64,000 nt of DNA from JACRBR01 sp964371355 (GTDB taxonomy: Bacteria; Chloroflexota; Dehalococcoidia; DSTF01; JACRBR01). Below, in pieces: positions 59,460-64,000 of the stretch. A model generated the notes under the pieces. It did not search any database. It was not told where the DNA came from and was given only the letters and a program-made list of their open reading frames with translations. The stretch spans positions 34,890-98,889 of the forward strand of contig CAYJMG010000016.1 of NCBI GenBank assembly GCA_964371355.1, in the 5' to 3' direction. The stretch's first letter is position 1, and every line of letters begins with the position of its first letter. Position numbers and translations under genes: made by a program.

Positions 59460-59723
59460 TTGGATCTGTCATTGCTGGTACCGCTGCTCGCATTCACCGA
59501 CGCCGGCCTCAAGTACATCGGCGCCGGCATGGCCATCGGCCTGGGAAGCGTCGCCCCTGGCCTCGCCATCGGCATGATGGCCGCCAAGGCCATGGAGGCC
59601 ATCGGCCGCAACCCGGAGGCCCAGCCCCAGGTCCAGAGTTCGATGATCCTCGCGATCGTGTTCGCCGAGGCCATCGCGATCTACGCCCTGGTCGTCGCCA
59701 TCATGATCGGCTTCATCTTCTAA
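59460..59723 (+). CDS. atpE: ATP synthase F0 subunit c
   Basis: The 87-residue proteolipid forms the rotating c-ring. Two helices flank the polar loop AIGRNPEAQ, and the ion-binding carboxylate is Glu70 in IVFAEAIAIYALV. The residues around it (no E-S-T or Gln in the first helix) suggest proton rather than sodium coupling. It starts with TTG at 59460, with GGGAGGAG 7 nt upstream, so translation should be strong despite the rare start codon. It stands between REP clusters on both sides. Confidence 0.95.
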   Translation: MDLSLLVPLLAFTDAGLKYIGAGMAIGLGSVAPGLAIGMMAAKAMEAIGRNPEAQPQVQSSMILAIVFAEAIAIYALVVAIMIGFIF

Positions 59724-59750
59724 CGAGGATGGAGCCGGCATCCTCCCGCA

Positions 59751-59771
59751 GCGCGGGCTTTCAGCCCGCGC
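59751..59771. repeat. REP-like palindrome, family D
   Basis: GCGCGGGCT, TTC loop, AGCCCGCGC. It lies between atpE and atpF and recurs exactly at 60947-60967. Confidence 0.82.
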
Positions 59772-59849
59772 GTTGTTCGGAGAGGTAGATCCCACTCGCT
59801 CGCCCTGGGGTGAGGGAGGCAAAGGGAACAAACCGGCCGGAGGTAGGCC

Positions 59850-60383
59850 ATGGTCGTACTGGGAATCGCCGATCTGGGCATCAACGTCCCGGTCCTCCTC
59901 GCGAACATCGTGAACTTCACGGTGCTCCTCATCGTGCTGCGCCTCGTCGCCTGGGGCCCGCTCATGAAGATGCTCGACGAGCGCCGCGAGAAGATCGCCC
60001 AGAGCCTCTCCGCCGCCGAGCAGGCGAAGGTGCAGGCCGCCGAGTCCGAGCGCCAGCAGCAGGAGCAGATCGAGGTCGCGCGCCGCGAGGCCCAGCAGCT
60101 CATCGGTCAGGCCCAGGAGATCGCCAACCGCATCCAGGCCGACGCCCGCACCCAGGCCCAGGCCGATGCCGAGGCCACCCTGGCCCGCGCCCGCAACGAG
60201 ATCCAGCAGGAGCGCGATACCGCCATCGCCGACCTCCGCAAGGAGTTCGCCGACCTCGCCATCTCCGCCGCCGAGAAGGTGATCAACCAGTCGCTCGACC
60301 GGACCGCGCACAAGCGCCTCATCGATGACGCGCTCGCGCAGTCCAGCTTCGCCGAGCCTGGCACGTCCGGAAGGAACAACTAG
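59850..60383 (+). CDS. atpF: ATP synthase F0 subunit b
   Basis: The 177-residue peripheral-stalk protein has one N-terminal membrane helix (INVPVLLANIVNFTVLLIVLRLVAW). A long Gln/Glu/Ala-rich coiled coil (KMLDERREKIAQSLSAAEQAKVQAAESERQQQEQ) follows, ending in the delta-binding region. GGAGG precedes the ATG. The stop codon directly abuts the GTG of atpH. Confidence 0.94.
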   Translation: MVVLGIADLGINVPVLLANIVNFTVLLIVLRLVAWGPLMKMLDERREKIAQSLSAAEQAKVQAAESERQQQEQIEVARREAQQLIGQAQEIANRIQADARTQAQADAEATLARARNEIQQERDTAIADLRKEFADLAISAAEKVINQSLDRTAHKRLIDDALAQSSFAEPGTSGRNN

Positions 60384-60929
60384 GTGGCATCGCGCATCGC
60401 CTCCGCCCGTCGCTACGCAGAAGCCGTCTTCGAGCTCGCCTCGGAGACCGGCTCCTTCGACGTCTGGGCGGACGACCTGCGCACGATAGCCGCCTTCGCC
60501 TCCGAGCCGGAGGTCGCCGGCCTGCTCGTCAGCGGCCGCGTCCCGCGCGAAGAGAAGCTCCGCCTCCTCTCGGCCGGTCTCGAGAAGCAGGTCGGCCCGC
60601 TGGCCTGGAACCTGGTCCGGCTGCTGGAGCAGCGCGGCAAGATGGATCTGGCCCGCGAGGTCCAGCGCGTGTACCAGGAACGCTACGACGACCGCCGGGG
60701 CGTCGCCCACGCTGTCGTCACCACCGCCGTCCCGCTCGCCGATGACGAGCGCCGCGCCGTCGCGCAGCGGCTCTCGACGCTCACCGGCAAGCAGGTCGAC
60801 GTCACACCCGTCGTCGACGAGTCCATCATCGGCGGCATCGTCGCCCGTATGGGCGACGAGCTGATCGACGCCAGCACCCGCTCCCGGCTGGTCGCCCTGA
60901 AGCGCCGCCTCGAAGGAGCAGTGAGGTAG
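60384..60929 (+). CDS. atpH: ATP synthase F1 subunit delta
   Basis: The 181-residue delta subunit joins the peripheral stalk to the alpha3beta3 head. ASARRYAEAVFELASETGSFDVWADDLRTIAAF and the C-terminal PVVDESIIGGIVARMGDELIDASTRSRLVALKRRL are typical. It starts with GTG immediately after the atpF stop, with no spacer, so re-initiation is likely. A REP palindrome follows before atpA. Confidence 0.94.
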   Translation: MASRIASARRYAEAVFELASETGSFDVWADDLRTIAAFASEPEVAGLLVSGRVPREEKLRLLSAGLEKQVGPLAWNLVRLLEQRGKMDLAREVQRVYQERYDDRRGVAHAVVTTAVPLADDERRAVAQRLSTLTGKQVDVTPVVDESIIGGIVARMGDELIDASTRSRLVALKRRLEGAVR

Positions 60930-60946
60930 CGGATTACCGGAACGCA

Positions 60947-60967
60947 GCGCGGGCTTTCAGCCCGCGC
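60947..60967. repeat. REP-like palindrome, family D
   Basis: GCGCGGGCT, TTC, AGCCCGCGC, identical to 59751-59771. It lies in the atpH-atpA gap, which also holds degenerate 7-mers near 61010-61080. Confidence 0.82.
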
Positions 60968-61089
60968 GAGGATGAAGAACGAGACGTAGCGAGGTCTTTG
61001 GGTCAGAAGTCTGAAGGCAGAACGAAGGAGCTGAGGACGGGGTCAGGGCGCTCTGAGATCCGGCCTCCGACCTCCAGGAGACCAACATC

Positions 61090-62601
61090 ATGGCCATCCA
61101 GTCGCAAGAAATCGCCAGCATCATCAAGCAGCAGATCCAGCAGTTCGGCGCCGACGTCACGGCGGTGAACGTGGGTACCGTCGTCGAAGCCGGCGATGGC
61201 ATCGCCCGCGTCCACGGCCTCTCCAACGTCGCCGCATCCGAGCTGGTGGAGTTCTCCAGCGGTGTCATCGGCATGGCCCTCAACCTCGAGGAGGACTCCG
61301 TCGGTGTCGTGGTGCTCGGCGACTACGACGAGATCAAGGAGGGCGACGAGGTCCGCGCCACCGGCCGCATCGCCGAGGTCCCCGTCGGCGATGCGCTGCT
61401 CGGCCGCGTCGTGAACGCGCTCGGCGTCCCCGTCGATGGCAAGGGCCCCCTCAACACGACGAAGACCCGCCCCGTCGAGAAGATCGCCCCCGACGTGACG
61501 ACCCGGAAGTCCGTCGACACGCCGGTGCAGACCGGCATCAAGGCTATCGACGGCATGATCCCCGTCGGCCGCGGCCAGCGCGAACTCATCATCGGCGACC
61601 GCGGTACCGGCAAGACCGCCATCGCCGTCGACGCCATCATCAACCAGAAGGGTGGCGACCTCCTCTGCATCTACGTCGGCATCGGGCAGAAGGCCGCCAA
61701 GATCGCCCAGCTCATGGGCACGCTCGAGACCAACGGCGCCCTCGCCCACACCGTGATCGTCTCGGCGACCGCCGCCGAGTCGGCCGCCATGCAGTACCTG
61801 GCGCCCTTCGCTGGCTGCGCGATGGCTGAGGAGTGGATGGACCAGGGCAAGGACGTCCTCATCGTCTACGACGATCTCTCGAAGCACGCCTGGGCCTACC
61901 GCCAGATGTCGCTGCTGCTGCGCCGTCCTCCCGGCCGCGAGGCCTACCCGGGTGACGTGTTCTACCTGCACAGCCGCCTCCTCGAGCGTTCGGCCAAGCT
62001 CAACGCCGACAACGGCGGCGGCTCCAGCACCGCTCTCCCCATCATCGAGACGCAGGCGAACGACATCTCCGCCTACATCCCGACGAACGTCATCTCCATC
62101 ACCGACGGCCAGATCTTCCTCGAGAACGACCTGTTCAACGCCGGTATCCGCCCCGCCATCAACGCCGGCAACTCGGTCTCCCGCGTGGGCACCGCCGCCC
62201 AGCGCAAGGCGATGAAGCAGGTTGCCGCCACGCTGCGGCTCAACATGGCCCGCTACCGCGAACTCCAGGCCTTCGCCCAGTTCGGCACCAGCGACCTCGA
62301 CAACGCAACCCGGCGCGAGCTGGAGCGCGGCCAGCGTGCCCAGGAGATCCTGAAGCAGCCCCAGTACCAGCCGCTCTCCATGGCCGAGTCCGTCGAGATC
62401 TTCTGGGCACTCAACAACGGCTTCCTCGACGACGTCCCCGTCGAGAAGGTCCAGTCGTTCGAGGCCGCCTTCCACAAGTACATGGAGAGCAACAAGCCCG
62501 ACATCTCCGCGAAGATCATGGACCAGAAAGCCCTCGACGAAGCCATCGAAGCCCAGTTGAAAGCCGCCGTAACCGAATTCAAGAACACCGTCCCGTATTG
62601 A
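61090..62601 (+). CDS. atpA: ATP synthase F1 subunit alpha
   Basis: The 503-residue alpha subunit carries the non-catalytic nucleotide site. Its P-loop GDRGTGKT is at 169-176 (Lys175), with the beta-barrel N-domain and the conserved PGREAYPGDVFYLHSRLLER. Length and motif positions match bacterial AtpA. AGGAGA lies 11 nt before the ATG. It is followed by a REP-like and heptamer-like gap before atpG. Confidence 0.97.
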   Translation: MAIQSQEIASIIKQQIQQFGADVTAVNVGTVVEAGDGIARVHGLSNVAASELVEFSSGVIGMALNLEEDSVGVVVLGDYDEIKEGDEVRATGRIAEVPVGDALLGRVVNALGVPVDGKGPLNTTKTRPVEKIAPDVTTRKSVDTPVQTGIKAIDGMIPVGRGQRELIIGDRGTGKTAIAVDAIINQKGGDLLCIYVGIGQKAAKIAQLMGTLETNGALAHTVIVSATAAESAAMQYLAPFAGCAMAEEWMDQGKDVLIVYDDLSKHAWAYRQMSLLLRRPPGREAYPGDVFYLHSRLLERSAKLNADNGGGSSTALPIIETQANDISAYIPTNVISITDGQIFLENDLFNAGIRPAINAGNSVSRVGTAAQRKAMKQVAATLRLNMARYRELQAFAQFGTSDLDNATRRELERGQRAQEILKQPQYQPLSMAESVEIFWALNNGFLDDVPVEKVQSFEAAFHKYMESNKPDISAKIMDQKALDEAIEAQLKAAVTEFKNTVPY

Positions 62602-62611
62602 GAGATGTAGC

Positions 62612-62683
62612 GCGGGCTGAAAAGCCCGCACGTGGTAACGAGCACGCCTGAGAACTGCCAACTGAGACACTGAGACACTAACC
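62612..62683. repeat. REP family D variant and mixed 7/8-mers between atpA and atpG
   Basis: GCGGGCT, GAAA loop, AGCCCGC at 62612-62629, then TGAGAAC, TGCCAAC, ACTGAGAC, ACTGAGAC, ACTAACCG up to the ATG of atpG. The repeat shifts from period 7 to 8 within a few units. Confidence 0.7.
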
Positions 62684-62684
62684 G

Positions 62685-63545
62685 ATGGCAAGTATCCGCC
62701 AGATCAAACGCCGGGTCCGCTCGGTAACCTCCATCGCCAAGGTCACCAAGGCCATGGAGATGGTCGCCGCCTCCAAGATGCGGCGCTCGCAAGCCCGCGC
62801 CCTCGCCGCGCGCCCCTATGCCCAGAAACTGCGCGAAATCCTCGGCGATCTGTCGAAGCAGCAGGCCGGCGACGAAGAGAAGCACTCCTTCCTCGTCGAG
62901 CGGCCCGTCCAGCGCAACCTCGTCCTCTTCATGGGGCCCAACCGCGGCCTCGCCGGCGGCCTCCCGGGCAACATGAGTCGCAGGGCCGCATCCTTCGCGC
63001 TCGAGCAGGAGGCGCCCGTCAGCTTCCTTACCGTCGGCAAGAAGGCACGCGACTTCGTCATCCGCGCCGGTCAGCCGCTGGTCGCCGAGTTCTCCCTGCC
63101 CGACTACCCGGAGCTGCTCGACACGTTGCCCGTCAACCGCATCGTCGCGGACGAGTACCTCAGCGGAAACGTCGACCGGGTCTTCATGCTTTGGCCGCAG
63201 TTCGTGAACACGGCCGTCCAGACGCCGATCGTCCGCCAGCTCCTCCCCATCCAGGCCGAGGAGCTGACCGACATCACGGAAGAGGACATCGACTACATCT
63301 ACGAGCCCAGCGCCACCGGCGTCTTCGACGAGCTGCTCCCGCGCTATATCGAGATGACGATCTACGCCGCCATCCTCGAAAATGAGGCCAGCGAGCTGTC
63401 CGCGCGAATGGTCGCCATGCGCAACGCCACGGACTCCGCCAACGAAATGATCCAGACCCTCACCCTCATCTACAACAAGGCGCGACAGGAGCAGATCACG
63501 AAGGAACTCCTCGACATCGTCGGCGGCGTCGAGGCGATGAAATAA
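62685..63545 (+). CDS. atpG: ATP synthase F1 subunit gamma
   Basis: The 286-residue central-stalk subunit has the N-terminal helix SIRQIKRRVRSVTSIAKVTKAMEMVAASKMRRSQ and the C-terminal helix SARMVAMRNATDSANEMIQTLTLIYNKARQEQITKELLDIVGGVEAM. These form the rotating coiled coil. It follows the array without a clear Shine-Dalgarno site. Length is typical. Confidence 0.95.
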   Translation: MASIRQIKRRVRSVTSIAKVTKAMEMVAASKMRRSQARALAARPYAQKLREILGDLSKQQAGDEEKHSFLVERPVQRNLVLFMGPNRGLAGGLPGNMSRRAASFALEQEAPVSFLTVGKKARDFVIRAGQPLVAEFSLPDYPELLDTLPVNRIVADEYLSGNVDRVFMLWPQFVNTAVQTPIVRQLLPIQAEELTDITEEDIDYIYEPSATGVFDELLPRYIEMTIYAAILENEASELSARMVAMRNATDSANEMIQTLTLIYNKARQEQITKELLDIVGGVEAMK

Positions 63546-63549
63546 CACC

Positions 63550-63575
63550 GTAGGGGCGCAGCCTGCTGCGCTCGA
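63550..63575. repeat. REP family A copy between atpG and atpD
   Basis: GTAG GGGCGCAG CCTG CTGCGCTC, with one mismatch in the right arm. It begins 5 nt after the atpG stop. Confidence 0.75.
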
Positions 63576-63584
63576 TGCACGTAC

Positions 63585-63606
63585 GGACAGGTCTTCAGAC
63601 CTGTCC
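63585..63606. repeat. REP-like palindrome, family C
   Basis: GGACAGGTC, TTCA loop, GACCTGTCC. The same palindrome lies at 7368-7389 upstream of the GT4 gene. Confidence 0.75.
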
Positions 63607-63660
63607 CCGCGGTCGGGGTCCCGATGACCATCGACCGAAGACGGAAAACCGGAGGCGATC

Positions 63661-64000
63661 ATGGTCACAGCAACAGGCGCAGCACGCGGCAAGGTGGTAC
63701 AGGTCATCGGCACCGTCATCGATGTCGAATTCCCGACGGGCGCCCTTCCCGCGCTGTTCAACGCAATCGAGATCCAGAACGGCGACCAGACCCTCATCGC
63801 CGAGGTCAACTCGCACCTCGGCAACAACTGGGTCCGCGCCCTCGCCATGGATTCGACCGACGGCCTCCGCCGCGGCGCCACGGCCCGGGACCTCGGCGCG
63901 CCCGTCACGGTGCCCGTGGGCCCCGCCACGCTGGGACGCCTGTTCAATGTGCTGGGCACGGCCATCGACAAGCGTGGCGATGTCTCGCGCGAACACACCG
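63661..64000 (+). CDS. atpD: ATP synthase F1 subunit beta (3' end outside the window)
   Basis: The first 113 residues of the catalytic beta subunit are visible: GKVVQVIGTVIDVEFPTGALPALFNAIEI, the N-terminal beta barrel, and ARDLGAPVTVPVGPATLGRLFNVLG, leading to the catalytic domain. GGAGG lies 6 nt before the ATG at 63661. No frameshift or stop is present up to the edge. The catalytic P-loop and atpC would lie beyond 64000. Confidence 0.95.
   Translation, partial: MVTATGAARGKVVQVIGTVIDVEFPTGALPALFNAIEIQNGDQTLIAEVNSHLGNNWVRALAMDSTDGLRRGATARDLGAPVTVPVGPATLGRLFNVLGTAIDKRGDVSREHT

Noticed and set aside
57827..59674. A 615-codon open frame antisense to atpB
   Set aside because: It reads through the REP array and the atpB reverse complement; no start signal or motif.

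Overview
This is a GC-rich bacterial chromosome segment. The gene content suggests a Chloroflexota member, possibly near Dehalococcoidia: a Re-citrate-synthase-like enzyme, HemQ beside an AhbA/AhbB-type fusion, a HerA/NurA/Mre11/Rad50 set, cohesin- and CAP-domain surface proteins, and a complete-looking atp operon. The taxonomic call is an inference from gene content. No rRNA, tRNA, CRISPR array or prophage was seen.

Layout. 0-10 kb: a ParE-type toxin-antitoxin pair, tmk, a cohesin-like lipoprotein, purA, an enoyl-CoA hydratase, folE with a FemAB/CelD-like acyltransferase, a GT4 glycosyltransferase and an A-type Fe-S carrier. Two copies of a small DUF5678-like gene plus a retropepsin-like gene lie at 4.2-4.9 and 9.2-9.9 kb. 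10-21 kb: a GT39-like membrane protein, then a same-strand run nurA, K+ channel, herA, a REP-associated tyrosine transposase (RAYT), mre11/sbcD and rad50/sbcC, followed by a PIN toxin-antitoxin pair. 21-31 kb: hemQ and a fused siroheme-decarboxylase-like gene, two aldo/keto reductases, a PIG-L deacetylase, two methyltransferases, an SGNH hydrolase, a second PIN pair and an enoyl-CoA hydratase. 30-40 kb: an ABC-2 exporter, two ferritin-like R2 paralogs (one with lost metal ligands), a cohesin-domain surface protein and a peptide-type ABC importer. 40-57 kb: secreted proteins, the Re-citrate-synthase-like gene, a flippase-like protein, an SDR, a CAP-domain protein, acetyltransferases, a PaaX-like regulator with a saccharopine-dehydrogenase-like and a C45 acyltransferase-like gene, an ECF sigma/anti-sigma pair, a formyltransferase and an S41 protease-like protein. 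57.6-64 kb: atpI-B-E-F-H-A-G-D, with atpD cut by the right edge.

Two kinds of dispersed repeat overlay these genes. The first is REP-like palindromes, several preceded by GTAG, including copies inside the RAYT gene itself and in every nonzero gap of the atp operon. The second is degenerate 7- or 8-bp tandem arrays, many lying exactly at gene 3' ends and supplying the stop codons. Several genes have a -10 hexamer only 6-7 nt before the start codon, which implies leaderless transcripts, including at the head of the atp operon.

The most system-like observation is the RAYT gene fitted tightly (6 bp after herA, ATGA overlap with mre11) into an archaeal-type DNA end-resection operon. It brings a REP-hairpin nickase together with the hairpin-processing nuclease Mre11/Rad50.
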